The notes under the pieces were generated by a model. The model was not told the DNA's origin and ran no database searches. It worked only from the letters and a program-made list of their open reading frames with translations. The position numbers and the translations under genes were made by a program. From NCBI GenBank assembly GCA_902802375.1, contig CADCLS010000004.1, positions 1 through 64,000 of the forward strand: a stretch of 64,000 nucleotides of DNA, read 5' to 3'. The stretch is from Oscillospiraceae bacterium (GTDB lineage Bacteria > Bacillota > Clostridia > Oscillospirales > Acutalibacteraceae). Position 1 is the first letter of the stretch, and each line of letters opens with the position of its first letter. Of the stretch, positions 43,318 through 52,807 are shown in pieces.

Positions 43318-43340
43318 AGCAGGGCGTCCGCCCTGCTTTT
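43318..43340 (+). terminator. Terminator of the transporter operon
   Basis: AGCAGGGCG and CGCCCTGCT form a 9-bp stem with a 2-nt loop, then TTTT, 5 bp past the stop. Confidence 0.85.
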
Positions 43341-43396
43341 AAGATATGAATATTAGGCTTACACTCGACAAGAACAAAATTTAGGAGAAAATACAA

Positions 43397-44164
43397 ATGA
43401 GAATGGTAATAAAAGTGGGAACATCCACGCTTACCTATAAAACCGGAAAGCTTAACATCAGAGCTTTCGAACGGCTCACAACCGTTATATCAGGGCTTAA
43501 AAATTCGGGTATGGAGGTGATTTTGGTATCGTCCGGCGCAATAGGTATGGGCGTAGGAAAGTTAGGCTTATTATCCCGTCCGGAGGATATACCCACGAAG
43601 CAGGCGGCGGCGGCAGTAGGTCAAAGCGAGCTTATGTATATGTACGATAAATATTTCGGAGAATATCATCATACGGCGGCTCAGATGCTTATAACTGCCA
43701 ACGATTTTGAAGACAGTGAAAAGCATTTGAATTTAACCAACACTCTCGCCCGGCTTTTAGAGCTTGGGGCTTTGCCGGTTGTAAACGAAAACGATACAGT
43801 ATCTACCGCAGAGCTTAGCATCGGAGATAATGATACGCTTTCCGCGCTTGTTGCGATTGACGCTAAGGCTGATATTCTTGTACTTGTATCAGATATAGGG
43901 GGACTTTATACCGCGGACCCTCACAAGGATAAAAACGCCGAGCTTATATCGGTTGTTGATAATGTTGATGATGTGCTCAGCTTAGGTGAGGGTACGGTTT
44001 CGGTACTGGGTACCGGAGGAATGGCCACAAAGCTTCAGGCGGCCAAGCTCGTTACCGAAAAAGGAATAGATATGATAATCGTAAACGGAGCAAAACCCGA
44101 AGTGCTCTACGATATAGCCGAAGGAAAAAATGTCGGCACAAAGTTTGTAGGAAAGAAGAAATAA
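43397..44164 (+). CDS. proB: Glutamate 5-kinase
   Basis: 255 residues, the short form with only the amino-acid kinase domain; the C-terminal PUA domain of E. coli ProB is absent. IKVGTSTLTYKTGKLN at the start, SSGAIGMGVGKLG near 48, and NENDTVST near 132 are the kinase set. First step of proline synthesis. Begins a proBAC operon behind AGGAG. Confidence 0.95.
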   Translation: MRMVIKVGTSTLTYKTGKLNIRAFERLTTVISGLKNSGMEVILVSSGAIGMGVGKLGLLSRPEDIPTKQAAAAVGQSELMYMYDKYFGEYHHTAAQMLITANDFEDSEKHLNLTNTLARLLELGALPVVNENDTVSTAELSIGDNDTLSALVAIDAKADILVLVSDIGGLYTADPHKDKNAELISVVDNVDDVLSLGEGTVSVLGTGGMATKLQAAKLVTEKGIDMIIVNGAKPEVLYDIAEGKNVGTKFVGKKK

Positions 44165-44165
44165 A

Positions 44166-45422
44166 ATGACCACGCTTGATGTACTGAAATCAGCAAAAAA
44201 ATGCGCCGACGGTGCGCTTATGCTTTCAAATGAGCAAAAGAGCAGAGCAATAGAGCTTATGGCGCAAAAAATCGAGGAGGCAAAAGAAAAAATACTTGCC
44301 GCAAACAGAATTGACCTCGATATGGCTAAAGATAAACTGTCGGCTTCGATGCTTGATAGGTTAGCGCTAAACAAGGAACGCATTTTCGGTATGACCGCCG
44401 GTATGCGCGAGGTGGCGAAGCTTCCCGACCCGATAGGTGAAGTGGAAAGCAAGATAAAAAGACCTAACGGACTTGAGATTAAAAAAGTATGTTGTCCGAT
44501 AGGCGTGCTTGCGGTAATTTACGAAAGCAGACCTAATGTAACGAGCGACGCGGCAGTTCTTTGCTTCAAGTCATCTAATGTGTGCGTATTAAAACCGGGC
44601 AGCGATAGTTTCCGCACGGCAAAAGAAATCGTCAGCGCCCTGCGCGCAGGGCTAAAGCTTGCCGGAATTGACGAAAATTTTATAAATCTTGTACCCGACC
44701 CGTCAAGAGAAGCGGCGGCAGAGCTTATGAAAGCGAAAGGTCTTATTGACGCTCTTATTCCTCGAGGTGGCGCCGGCCTTATACGCGCGTGTGTGCAAAA
44801 TTCAACGGTACCCTGCATAGAAACCGGTACCGGAATATGCCACATATATGTTGAAAAAACCGCTGATACGGATATGGCGCTTAATATTATAGAGAATGCC
44901 AAAACCTCAAGGCCGTCTGTATGTAACGCCGCGGAGGTTTGCATTGTTGACAGAGAAATAGCAAAAGACTTTTTGCCAAAGCTCAAAAAACGGCTTTATG
45001 ATGACCGAAAAACCGCAGGCAAAACAGCAGTTGAGCTTCGCCTTGATAGTGAAAGCGCAAAAATTATAGACGGAAAAGCCGCCGAAAACGGCGATTTTGA
45101 TACCGAATTTTTGGATTATATAATGGCGGTAAAAATTGTAGGCGGCATAGATGAGGCAATAGCTCATATTGCCGAGCATTCAACACATCACAGCGAGGCA
45201 ATAATAACAAACAATAAAGAAATAGCCGATAAATTCTGCCTGAGCGTAGACAGCGCGGCGGTATATGTAAATGCTTCGACACGGTTTACAGACGGCGGCG
45301 AGTTCGGGCTCGGCTGCGAAATGGGCATTTCCACCCAAAAGCTTCACGCCAGAGGCCCTATGGGACTTAAAGAGCTTACAAGTTATAAGTATATAATAAA
45401 CGGTGACGGACAGATAAGGTAG
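44166..45422 (+). CDS. proA: Gamma-glutamyl phosphate reductase
   Basis: 418 residues, standard length. The catalytic Cys lies in SRPSVCNAAEVC (about 250), and IPRGGAGLIR is the conserved nucleotide loop region. Reduces glutamyl phosphate to glutamate semialdehyde with NADPH. Starts 1 nt after proB. Confidence 0.96.
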   Translation: MTTLDVLKSAKKCADGALMLSNEQKSRAIELMAQKIEEAKEKILAANRIDLDMAKDKLSASMLDRLALNKERIFGMTAGMREVAKLPDPIGEVESKIKRPNGLEIKKVCCPIGVLAVIYESRPNVTSDAAVLCFKSSNVCVLKPGSDSFRTAKEIVSALRAGLKLAGIDENFINLVPDPSREAAAELMKAKGLIDALIPRGGAGLIRACVQNSTVPCIETGTGICHIYVEKTADTDMALNIIENAKTSRPSVCNAAEVCIVDREIAKDFLPKLKKRLYDDRKTAGKTAVELRLDSESAKIIDGKAAENGDFDTEFLDYIMAVKIVGGIDEAIAHIAEHSTHHSEAIITNNKEIADKFCLSVDSAAVYVNASTRFTDGGEFGLGCEMGISTQKLHARGPMGLKELTSYKYIINGDGQIR

Positions 45423-45429
45423 GTAGATT

Positions 45430-46227
45430 ATGAGTAAGATAGGATTTATAGGGACCGGCGTTATGGGCAGTGCGCTCGCCCGTGCCGTGAGCAAAAACGA
45501 AAAGGATATAATGCTTTCTAATGTACCAAGTGCGGCGGCTAAAGTATTAGCAGAAGAACTTGGCGCACATTCTGCAGAAAATAAAACAATCGCCGAAAGC
45601 TGTGAGTATATCGTACTTGCCGTAAAGCCGCAGGTAATTTTCAGCGTGCTCGAGGAAATTGCGCCGGTGCTTAAAAGCCGTAAAGATGATTTTGTTTTAA
45701 TCAGTATCGCCGCAGGTGTAACGATTAATTCCGTTAAATCGGCGGTGGGAATTGATTTCCCCGTAATACGCCTTATGCCAAACACCCCGGTATCGGTAGA
45801 AAAGGGCGTTATCCTTTGCGCCTTTGACGGTGTGAAAGAAAAACAGAAAGAGGAATTTTTCCGTATGTTTTCTTCGGCAGGGCTATGCGACGAAATCGCA
45901 GAGGATAAAATTGACGCCGCCGGTGCGCTTACCGGTTGCGGTCCGGCTTTTGCGTACATAATGATGCAGGCTCTCGCCGACGGCGCCGTAGCCTGTGGAA
46001 TAGATAGAAAAACAGCAACGGTCTATGCTGAAAAAACCGTCGCCGGAGCCGCTGAGCTGGCACTTTTATCAGGCGAACACCTTGAAAAACTGAAAGACGC
46101 AGTATGCAGTCCTGCAGGAAGCACCATTGAGGGCGTAAACATTCTTGAAAACCGAAGTGTACGCGCGGCATTCGCCGATGCAGTCAAAGCGTCATATAAA
46201 AGAAATAAAGAATTAGGAAAAAAATAA
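45430..46227 (+). CDS. proC: Pyrroline-5-carboxylate reductase
   Basis: 265 residues. Rossmann loop GFIGTGVMGSAL (5-16), VIRLMPNTPVSVEKG (about 118-132) and the C-terminal signature GALTGCGPAFAYIM with VCSPAGSTIEG are intact. Makes proline from P5C. With proB and proA it gives a full route from glutamate. Confidence 0.96.
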   Translation: MSKIGFIGTGVMGSALARAVSKNEKDIMLSNVPSAAAKVLAEELGAHSAENKTIAESCEYIVLAVKPQVIFSVLEEIAPVLKSRKDDFVLISIAAGVTINSVKSAVGIDFPVIRLMPNTPVSVEKGVILCAFDGVKEKQKEEFFRMFSSAGLCDEIAEDKIDAAGALTGCGPAFAYIMMQALADGAVACGIDRKTATVYAEKTVAGAAELALLSGEHLEKLKDAVCSPAGSTIEGVNILENRSVRAAFADAVKASYKRNKELGKK

Positions 46228-46230
46228 CCG

Positions 46231-46260
46231 CAAGCGGCAAGGTTAAACCCTTGCCGCTTG
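46231..46260. terminator. Convergent terminator between proC and the CDF gene
   Basis: CAAGCGGCAAGG and CCTTGCCGCTTG form a 12-bp stem with a 6-nt loop between converging genes; it can serve both. Confidence 0.8.
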
Positions 46261-46267
46261 TTATTAT

Positions 46268-47446
46268 CTATACATAACTCATATCATAAGTTATTACGCA
46301 TTCGTAAGTTTTATTTTTCTCTTTAGCAAGCTTTTTGATTTTTTCATCAAGCTCTCTTTCGGTAAACGGCACCGAATTCGGTATCACAACATCGAAAATA
46401 AGGTTTGTACGCTCATCAGACGGCGGCGTCATACGAAAATCGTGAAGCGATAAATCAGGGTGAATTGATTTTATTATCTCAATCATTTCCCTCTTTGCGG
46501 TCATAACCGATTCATCGTTTACATTTACGGGGTCCATATGAATTACGAGGTTTATTCCGCACTTCTCCCCTACTACCTTTTCGCAAATATCAATTTGCTC
46601 ATGGCATTTTACTATGTCGGTATCCTGCGGCACCTCAACATGAACTGAAGCAAACTGTCTGCCGGGACCGTAATTATGCACTATCAAATCGTGTACACCC
46701 AAAAAACCGTCAAAGGACATTATCCCTCGCTCGATTTCATTTATAAGCTCTATTTCCGGCGGCTTGCCTAAAAGCTCGCCTATCGTCTGCTTAATCGTGC
46801 CAATACCCGACCAAAGTATAAAGCCCGCAACGCCGACTGAAACTATGGCGTCAAGGTTAAACGGCATTTTTATATTCATAGAGACAACCGCGCAAATGAG
46901 GATTGCAAGGGTTGAAACACAGTCATTAAGACTGTCCTGAGCCGTCGCCGCCAAGGCGGAGGAGTCTATCTTTTTTGCAAGTTTTGCATTAAACAGAAAC
47001 ATCCAGAGCTTAAGCAGTATTGAAAAGCCAAGTATACCAAGCGACAGGTATGAAAACCTGGGCGCGGTATCCCCCGATATAATCGCTTTTACAGCGCTTA
47101 TCAAAAGCTCGGCGCCGACTATAAGTATAAAAAACGATACGGTGAAGGCAGATAGATATTCCATCCTGCCGTGACCGAAAGGATGGTCGGAGTCCGCCGG
47201 TTTACTCGATAGCCTGAAGCCTATCATGGATATCAAGGAAGAACCCATATCTGAAAGGTTATTAAGCCCGTCGGCTACTATAGACATACTGCCGGCAAGC
47301 AGTCCCGCGGTGATTTTTACGACGCATAAAAACAAATTACAGACAATACCTGTAATACTGCCGAGATTACCGTAAGATATACGCACCTTTTGAGATTTTG
47401 TATTCTCATAATCCTTTACAAAAAGCTTTATAAGCAGATTTGTCAT
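46268..47446 (-). CDS. Cation diffusion facilitator family transporter
   Basis: 392 residues from the ATG at 47446, which overlaps the ddl TGA. Six membrane helices in the first 200 residues; SIVADGLNNLSDMGSSLISM and DHPFGHGRMEYLSAF hold the metal-site Asp/His residues. The C-terminal domain is longer than usual. It exports divalent metal such as Zn or Mn; the metal cannot be read from sequence. Confidence 0.9.
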   Translation of the reverse strand: MTNLLIKLFVKDYENTKSQKVRISYGNLGSITGIVCNLFLCVVKITAGLLAGSMSIVADGLNNLSDMGSSLISMIGFRLSSKPADSDHPFGHGRMEYLSAFTVSFFILIVGAELLISAVKAIISGDTAPRFSYLSLGILGFSILLKLWMFLFNAKLAKKIDSSALAATAQDSLNDCVSTLAILICAVVSMNIKMPFNLDAIVSVGVAGFILWSGIGTIKQTIGELLGKPPEIELINEIERGIMSFDGFLGVHDLIVHNYGPGRQFASVHVEVPQDTDIVKCHEQIDICEKVVGEKCGINLVIHMDPVNVNDESVMTAKREMIEIIKSIHPDLSLHDFRMTPPSDERTNLIFDVVIPNSVPFTERELDEKIKKLAKEKNKTYECVITYDMSYV

Positions 47447-48636
47447 CAAAACTTACTTCCCTTACTCCCCTTGCTTCCGAAAGAAACGCCGGAAAGTATA
47501 TTTGTATCTATCGTGAATTTAAGGTTTTCTCTTTTGCGCTCACGGCGAAAAGCTGTATCTACCAGCTTATCTATCATATCTGAGTATTTAAGACCCGTTG
47601 CCTCCCAAAGATAGAACGCGAGTGAACCGGGAATTGTGTTTATCTCGTTTGCAAAAACTTCTTTTGTTTCGTTATCCAAAAGATAGTCTATACGCACTAC
47701 TCCCGAGGCGCCAATAGCCTTGAATATTTTGCAGGATATATCGCGGATTTTTTCGCTCAGCTCTTCGGGTATATCCGCCGGTATTTTTCTGCCGAGAGAC
47801 GCCATACCTTTACTTGCCTCGCTCTTAGAGCCACCCTCGTATTTATCCTTGTAAGAAAGAATTTCATCACTCATTATCGGCTCTTCGCAAACAGAGGCGG
47901 TGCATTCATCACGGTCACCTAAAACCGAGCAGTTTATTTCTCTGAGGTTATTAACTGCGCGCTCAGCTAAAATATTATCCGCAAAGCTTGCGGCAAGGCG
48001 AATGGCCTCATCAAGCTCAGCGTCTGACTTAACCTTACTGATACCAACGCTTGAGCCTAAATTTACAGGCTTGATAATCATAGGAAAGCTTATATTTTCT
48101 TTAATTTTTTCAGTAATACCCGTGCTGTCGGTCATATACTCTCGCGAAGTAAAGCGCACACAGTCAAGAGTAGGCAGTCCTGCACTTTTAAGCACATCCT
48201 TAAACACCGCTTTATCCATACCGACAGCTGCGGAAATAATATCACAACCGATATAGGGAAGACCCAAAAATTCAAGGTAGCCTGCCATTGTGCCGTCCTC
48301 ACAATTAGTGCCGTGCACTATCGGGAATGCCAGGTCGATTTTAGTATCAACAACCTTCCTGAACGCTTTTTTATTCATCGGGTGCATAAACACACCGTCT
48401 TTAGCTTTAACAAATGTAACTTCCTCGCTTGAAGCGATAAGCCTATCAATATCCCTGAAGCTTTCAATATCAAGCATTTCCTTTGAAGTGAACATTGAGC
48501 CGCCCTTTGTTACATAAACGGGTGTCACTTCATACTTTTCACGGTTTATCGCGCGCATTGCCTGCACCGCCGAAATAATGGAAACCTCGTGTTCTACCGA
48601 ACGGCAACCGAAAAATACAGCAATATTAATTTTCAT
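47446..48636 (-). CDS. ddl: D-alanine--D-alanine ligase
   Basis: 396 residues. N-terminal VFFGCRSVEHEVSIISA, FPIVHGTNCEDGTMAGYLE, FPMIIKPVNLGSSVGISK and ANEINTIPGSLAFYLWEATG are Ddl motifs in order. It joins two D-Ala for the peptidoglycan stem and sits next to the Mur ligase that uses the product. The last 20 residues (SFGSKGSKGSKF) are a low-complexity tail. Nothing in the binding-site region clearly marks a D-Lac or D-Ser ligase. Confidence 0.94.
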   Translation of the reverse strand: MKINIAVFFGCRSVEHEVSIISAVQAMRAINREKYEVTPVYVTKGGSMFTSKEMLDIESFRDIDRLIASSEEVTFVKAKDGVFMHPMNKKAFRKVVDTKIDLAFPIVHGTNCEDGTMAGYLEFLGLPYIGCDIISAAVGMDKAVFKDVLKSAGLPTLDCVRFTSREYMTDSTGITEKIKENISFPMIIKPVNLGSSVGISKVKSDAELDEAIRLAASFADNILAERAVNNLREINCSVLGDRDECTASVCEEPIMSDEILSYKDKYEGGSKSEASKGMASLGRKIPADIPEELSEKIRDISCKIFKAIGASGVVRIDYLLDNETKEVFANEINTIPGSLAFYLWEATGLKYSDMIDKLVDTAFRRERKRENLKFTIDTNILSGVSFGSKGSKGSKF

Positions 48637-48645
48637 ACCAAAACC

Positions 48646-50220
48646 TCAATTCAAATAGTTATCGGGAAGGTCGTTTTCGAGAAGTACCACGCTGTTTTTA
48701 TCGCACAACGGCGCATATACCCCCATAGCCTCTTTGAAACTTGAAACGACATAAAGATTATCCTTATTAAAATCGGTAGTTCTTATCGCATCAGCCATAG
48801 GAACAGAGCGATTTTTTCCTACGAGTATTATTATATCACAGTATTTTGCCGCTTCAAGACCTAAAGCATAATTGCAGTCATATTCACGGTCGCCAAGCTC
48901 AATAAGACCGGGGGTTATTATTACTTTTTTCATACCCTCAAACGAGCCGAGAACGCGTACTGCTTCAAGACAGCCTTCGGGGTTTGAATTATACGCGTCA
49001 TCAATGAGCAACGAGCCGTTTTTGAAGGGTTTAAGCTCAAGTCTATGCTCTGTAGCCTCAAGCCTCCCTACGGCGCATTTTATATCATCAGCACTAACGC
49101 CTAAGATATGTGCGAGCGCTGCCGACGCCAAAATATCCGATACGCTATGCTTGCCTAAAAGCTTTGTAGTGACCGTAACAGTATCACCGCCGAGGTGCAA
49201 ATCAAAGGTTGAGCCGGCAGGCGAATAGCGGATATTATCGGCAAAATACTCTGTTCCCTCACCGAAAAACACTGCTTTTTCACATTTATCTTTACGAGCT
49301 GATATGCCCTCACTATCGATATTAGCAAGGCAAATACCGCCTTTTTTTATTACGGCGTTATATAATTCAAACTTAGTACCGAAAACATTATCTACCGACT
49401 TAAATGTATCAAGGTGCTGTTCACCGACAGAGGTGATTATTCCGAAATCAGGGTTTACAATATCGCATATTTCTTTTATATCTCCCGTTTTCTTAGCGCC
49501 CATTTCACAAATAAATATCTGTGTTTGCGGTTTTAGGTGTTCGCGGACGGTACGCACAACACCAAACGGAGTATTAAAGCTCTGCGGTGTGCAGACAGTA
49601 TTGAATTTTTCACTCAAAATACGGTTGAGTATAAACTTAGTCGTAGTCTTACCGTAACTGCCGGTAATGCCTATTATCTTCAAATTATTGTATGATTTGA
49701 GTATGCGCTTGGCGTCATTTATATAATGCCTGCCTATTAAGTTTTCCAGAGGTGAGTTTATTAGCTTTGTCAGTACCAAAAGTACCGGGGTGAGTGAAGA
49801 TAACATAAAGCTTAGAAGAGTTGCCACCCTGCCTATATTATTTCTCCGGAATATAGCATATAGGCTAAAAAGAACAACAAGAATAATTATCGCCGTGCAG
49901 TAAAGCCTTTTCACTCTGCTTGTAAAAACAAGCGGTTTTATCGATTTAGTCTTTTGCCTTATGGCAAGAAATACCCGTAACGCAAGCACAAAAAAAGCGG
50001 CTATTGCGGCAATAAAATACCGTTCTTTTAAGTATAACACCGAGAGTATGCAATATAAAAACGCTTCGGCACAAAGACTTACTGTAAATGAGCTTTTAAC
50101 CCAGCCGAAATACCTCGATATAAAATAAGAGTTTTGCTGTAACATCTGGTATTGTAAATACAGCGAAAACACTGCCGAAATACTTAAAAAAGCCAAACTC
50201 AGGCTTATAAAAATATCCAT
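48646..50220 (-). CDS. murF: Membrane-fused MurF-like Mur ligase
   Basis: 524 residues. About five hydrophobic helices occupy residues 5-151. The Mur ligase ATP-binding domain starts at about 180, with GITGSYGKTTTK (185-196), and continues to the C-terminal domain (LLIDDAYNSNPEGCLEAV, TPGLIELGD). Gene order with ddl supports MurF, which adds D-Ala-D-Ala to the UDP-MurNAc-tripeptide. The usual N-terminal substrate-binding domain of MurF seems to be replaced by the membrane part. So a membrane-bound version, or a relative with another role, is possible. Confidence 0.8.
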   Translation of the reverse strand: MDIFISLSLAFLSISAVFSLYLQYQMLQQNSYFISRYFGWVKSSFTVSLCAEAFLYCILSVLYLKERYFIAAIAAFFVLALRVFLAIRQKTKSIKPLVFTSRVKRLYCTAIIILVVLFSLYAIFRRNNIGRVATLLSFMLSSLTPVLLVLTKLINSPLENLIGRHYINDAKRILKSYNNLKIIGITGSYGKTTTKFILNRILSEKFNTVCTPQSFNTPFGVVRTVREHLKPQTQIFICEMGAKKTGDIKEICDIVNPDFGIITSVGEQHLDTFKSVDNVFGTKFELYNAVIKKGGICLANIDSEGISARKDKCEKAVFFGEGTEYFADNIRYSPAGSTFDLHLGGDTVTVTTKLLGKHSVSDILASAALAHILGVSADDIKCAVGRLEATEHRLELKPFKNGSLLIDDAYNSNPEGCLEAVRVLGSFEGMKKVIITPGLIELGDREYDCNYALGLEAAKYCDIIILVGKNRSVPMADAIRTTDFNKDNLYVVSSFKEAMGVYAPLCDKNSVVLLENDLPDNYLN

Positions 50221-50229
50221 AAAACCCTC

Positions 50230-50997
50230 CTATTTTATAAAGGCTCGAAGAATTGCCAACGCCTCATAAGGCTTCTCACAAAATGAAAAATGTCCCGTTC
50301 CTTTTATTACACAAAGACCGCTATCGGAAATTCTCTCTTTGATTAACTCTGCACTTGAAAGCGGCGTATCGGTATCGTTTTCTCCCCAGATAAGCAGTGT
50401 CGGACATTTTATATTGCCTAAAATATCTCTAAGGTCGGTATTTACGAGGGATACAAGCGTCTGCCTTAGCACCGGCGGCGCGGCATTATAATCCGCCGAA
50501 CCATAGTGCTTACGCGCTTTATCAAGTAAACTACCACTGAAATTTTTAATAATCGGCAAGCTAAGCATTTTCTTTATACGCTTAAAGTTTTTTGCTCTGC
50601 GCTTTTGCTTTGGCGTTTTTTCTGCCACTATGCCGGCAGAGTCTAAAAGCACAATCTTAGAGGGGTTAATTCTACCGTTCCCTGAAAGCGAGAGTATAAC
50701 TCTTCCTCCGTGTGAATGACCTATAAACACCGCTTTTTCAGCGTCAACACCGGCAAATGACAAAAACTCAAGCACGAAATCACAATAGTCATCTATACTC
50801 CACGCTTCAGCCATAGTTTCACTGCCGCCACAACCGGGGAAATTTACAGCGTAAAATTTGCAACGGTCCGAAAGACCGCGGATAATACCTTTATAAACAT
50901 CAAAGGACGAGCCCCAACCGTGTAGCAACACTACCGGTATATCACCCTCGCCCGAGATTAAATATTCAGTTTTAAGACCGCAGATTTGCGTTTCCAT
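50230..50997 (-). CDS. Alpha/beta hydrolase
   Basis: 255 residues. LLHGWGSSFDVY (24-35) holds the oxyanion region, GHSHGG (about 93-98) the nucleophile elbow with Ser, and GTGHFSFCEKP the catalytic His near the C-terminus. Cytoplasmic. The substrate is unknown; it is 9 nt upstream of the Mur ligase gene, so they share a transcript. Confidence 0.9.
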   Translation of the reverse strand: METQICGLKTEYLISGEGDIPVVLLHGWGSSFDVYKGIIRGLSDRCKFYAVNFPGCGGSETMAEAWSIDDYCDFVLEFLSFAGVDAEKAVFIGHSHGGRVILSLSGNGRINPSKIVLLDSAGIVAEKTPKQKRRAKNFKRIKKMLSLPIIKNFSGSLLDKARKHYGSADYNAAPPVLRQTLVSLVNTDLRDILGNIKCPTLLIWGENDTDTPLSSAELIKERISDSGLCVIKGTGHFSFCEKPYEALAILRAFIK

Positions 50998-51085
50998 AAA
51001 ACCGCCCTTTCACTACAATACAGTATATCATTTTATATTATAACAGATTAGTTGCGAAAAAAGAAGTGTTTTTTCAAAATAGTTC

Positions 51086-51114
51086 TTGAAAAGCGGTTAA
51101 ATGAGTGTTATAAT
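51086..51114 (+). promoter_or_regulatory. Promoter of lexA
   Basis: TTGAAA (51086-51091), 17 bp, TATAAT (51109-51114). Confidence 0.8.
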
Positions 51115-51119
51115 ACCAT

Positions 51120-51133
51120 CGAACAGATATTCG
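51120..51133 (+). promoter_or_regulatory. LexA (SOS) box
   Basis: CGAACAGATATTCG matches the Gram-positive box CGAAC-N4-GTTCG except at one position. It sits at the start-site region of lexA, so LexA represses its own gene. Confidence 0.8.
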
Positions 51134-51147
51134 CCAGAGGTGACATT

Positions 51148-51735
51148 ATGGATAGAATACCTTTAAGTGTTAATCAGGAAAAAGTTTATAAATTCCTTGT
51201 AAAGAGGCTCCAAAACGGCTTGCCGCCGACAGTAAGAGAGATTTGCGAAGCAACGGGGCTTCGTTCTACATCTTCGGTCCACGCAATACTTAACTTCCTT
51301 GAAGAAAACGGTTACATTGTGCGTGATGCTAAGTTTTCACGCGCCATACGGCTTAACAATGATTTCGATTCGTCTATGGTGCCTCTTGTAGGCAAAATCA
51401 CTGCAGGTCAGCCGATTTTAGCGGTAGAGCAAATTGAGGATTATATTCCTTATCCTACGAGTGACGCAGAGGGGCTTTTTGCCCTTAAGGTTGTAGGTCT
51501 TAGTATGAAAAACGCCGGTATTCTTGACGGAGACATTGTTTTTGCCGATAAAAATGCACCCTGCAAAAACGGAGATATTGTAATTGGTATGGATGGTGAC
51601 AGCGCCACCGTAAAACGACTTCTAATCAAAGACGGAAAAGTGATTTTTATGCCTGAAAATCCCGATTTTTCGCCAATATATCCGAAAGAGCCCAAGGTGT
51701 TAGGCAGAGTTATCGGCTCATTCAGGAAGTACTGA
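51148..51735 (+). CDS. lexA: SOS repressor LexA
   Basis: 195 residues from the ATG at 51148, which follows AGAGGTG; the longer ORF is not used. The winged helix ([20 protein letters not shown], 27-46) is followed by the self-cleavage site Ala86-Gly87 (ITAGQP) and the catalytic Ser119 (GLSMKNAG) and Lys156 (ATVKRL). RecA-stimulated self-cleavage releases the SOS genes. It forms an operon with rnhA and queT. Confidence 0.96.
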   Translation: MDRIPLSVNQEKVYKFLVKRLQNGLPPTVREICEATGLRSTSSVHAILNFLEENGYIVRDAKFSRAIRLNNDFDSSMVPLVGKITAGQPILAVEQIEDYIPYPTSDAEGLFALKVVGLSMKNAGILDGDIVFADKNAPCKNGDIVIGMDGDSATVKRLLIKDGKVIFMPENPDFSPIYPKEPKVLGRVIGSFRKY

Positions 51736-51737
51736 TT

Positions 51738-52196
51738 ATGCTGAAATATATAGAGATTTTTACTGACGGTGCGTGTTCCGGCAATCCGGGTCCGGGTGGT
51801 TGGGGCGCGATACTCAGGTACGGCAATCACGAAAAGGAAATATCCGGCGGTGAAGAAAACACCACCAATAACAGAATGGAACTGACGGCGGCAATTAAAG
51901 CGCTTTCCGCGCTTAAGGAGCCTTGCAAAGTACGGCTGACTACCGACTCAAAGTATGTGTGCGACGGTATGAACTTAGGCCGGGCGCGCGAGTGGCGTAA
52001 AAACGGTTGGAAAAAATCCGATAAAAAACCGGCGCTCAATATTGAGCTTTGGGAAGAGCTTTTAAGGCTTGACGATATGCATGATATAACATTCGTCTGG
52101 GTGCGGGGACATAACGGGCACAAAGAAAACGAGCGATGCGATAAGCTTGCCGTGGAATATTATAAAAACCTTAAGGGGAACAAAGATGAGCAGTAA
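51738..52196 (+). CDS. rnhA: Ribonuclease HI
   Basis: 152 residues. Active-site residues are in [14 protein letters not shown] (Asp8), [10 protein letters not shown] (Glu) and [10 protein letters not shown] (Asp), with the last Asp in NERCDKLA. It cuts RNA in RNA-DNA hybrids. It follows lexA by 2 nt. Confidence 0.96.
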   Translation: MLKYIEIFTDGACSGNPGPGGWGAILRYGNHEKEISGGEENTTNNRMELTAAIKALSALKEPCKVRLTTDSKYVCDGMNLGRAREWRKNGWKKSDKKPALNIELWEELLRLDDMHDITFVWVRGHNGHKENERCDKLAVEYYKNLKGNKDEQ

Positions 52197-52698
52197 AAAA
52201 GCAAGATTTTTAGTTTTCAGTGCGATTATCGCGGCGCTTTATGCAGTGTTTACATACGCTGCGGCTTTTTTTAATTTGGCTTATGGACCTATACAGTTCC
52301 GTTTTTCTGAGGCCCTTAATGTATTGTGCTTATTTACACCTGCAGCAATACCGGGGCTTACCGTTGGCTGTCTTATAGCAAATATTTTTTCATTCAACCC
52401 CATAGACCTTGTTATGGGTACTTCCGCGACGCTTATAGCGGCAGTGACAATGTATCTTTTCAGAAACATAAAAATCTTCAAATATCCGCTTCTGGCTATG
52501 CTTATGCCGGTTATTGCGAACGGTCTAATCGTTGGTGCGGAAATCGCCATTTTCTTTACTGAGGGTGGAGCTTCATTTACGGGTTTTTTGGTCGCGGCAG
52601 CAGAAGTAGCTTTAGGCGAGCTTGCAGTTATGCTGACGCTCGGCACGGCGCTTTATTATCTACTGCTTAAAAACCCGAAAATACTTAACCTGAAATAA
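52186..52698 (+). CDS. queT: QueT-family transporter
   Basis: 170 residues from the ATG at 52186, which overlaps the rnhA stop and follows AAGGGG. About five hydrophobic helices, starting [31 protein letters not shown] is typical of QueT, the membrane S-component of an ECF transporter for a queuosine precursor. No preQ1 riboswitch is upstream because it is inside an operon. Confidence 0.85.
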   Translation: MSSKKARFLVFSAIIAALYAVFTYAAAFFNLAYGPIQFRFSEALNVLCLFTPAAIPGLTVGCLIANIFSFNPIDLVMGTSATLIAAVTMYLFRNIKIFKYPLLAMLMPVIANGLIVGAEIAIFFTEGGASFTGFLVAAAEVALGELAVMLTLGTALYYLLLKNPKILNLK

Positions 52699-52706
52699 AT
52701 TATTCT

Positions 52707-52730
52707 GCCGACTATACAGTCGGCTTTTTT
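52707..52730 (+). terminator. Terminator of the lexA operon
   Basis: GCCGACT and AGTCGGC form a 7-bp stem with a 4-nt loop, then TTTTTT. Confidence 0.9.
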
Positions 52731-52741
52731 ATGCCTTTTGA

Positions 52742-52770
52742 TTGACAAAAATCTGTGTATGATATATAAT
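52742..52770 (+). promoter_or_regulatory. Promoter of alaS
   Basis: TTGACA (52742-52747), 17 bp, TATAAT (52765-52770), only 37 bp before the start, so there is no room for a T-box leader. Confidence 0.85.
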
Positions 52771-52807
52771 ATTTTGGTATTATATAGTATATTAAGGAAG
52801 TAGAACT

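Noticed and set aside
51052..51147. Longer lexA start
   Set aside because: It would place the promoter -10 and the LexA box inside the coding region; the ATG at 51148 has a good ribosome site.
52731..52807. T-box leader before alaS
   Set aside because: The promoter is only 37 bp from the start codon, leaving no space for a T-box.
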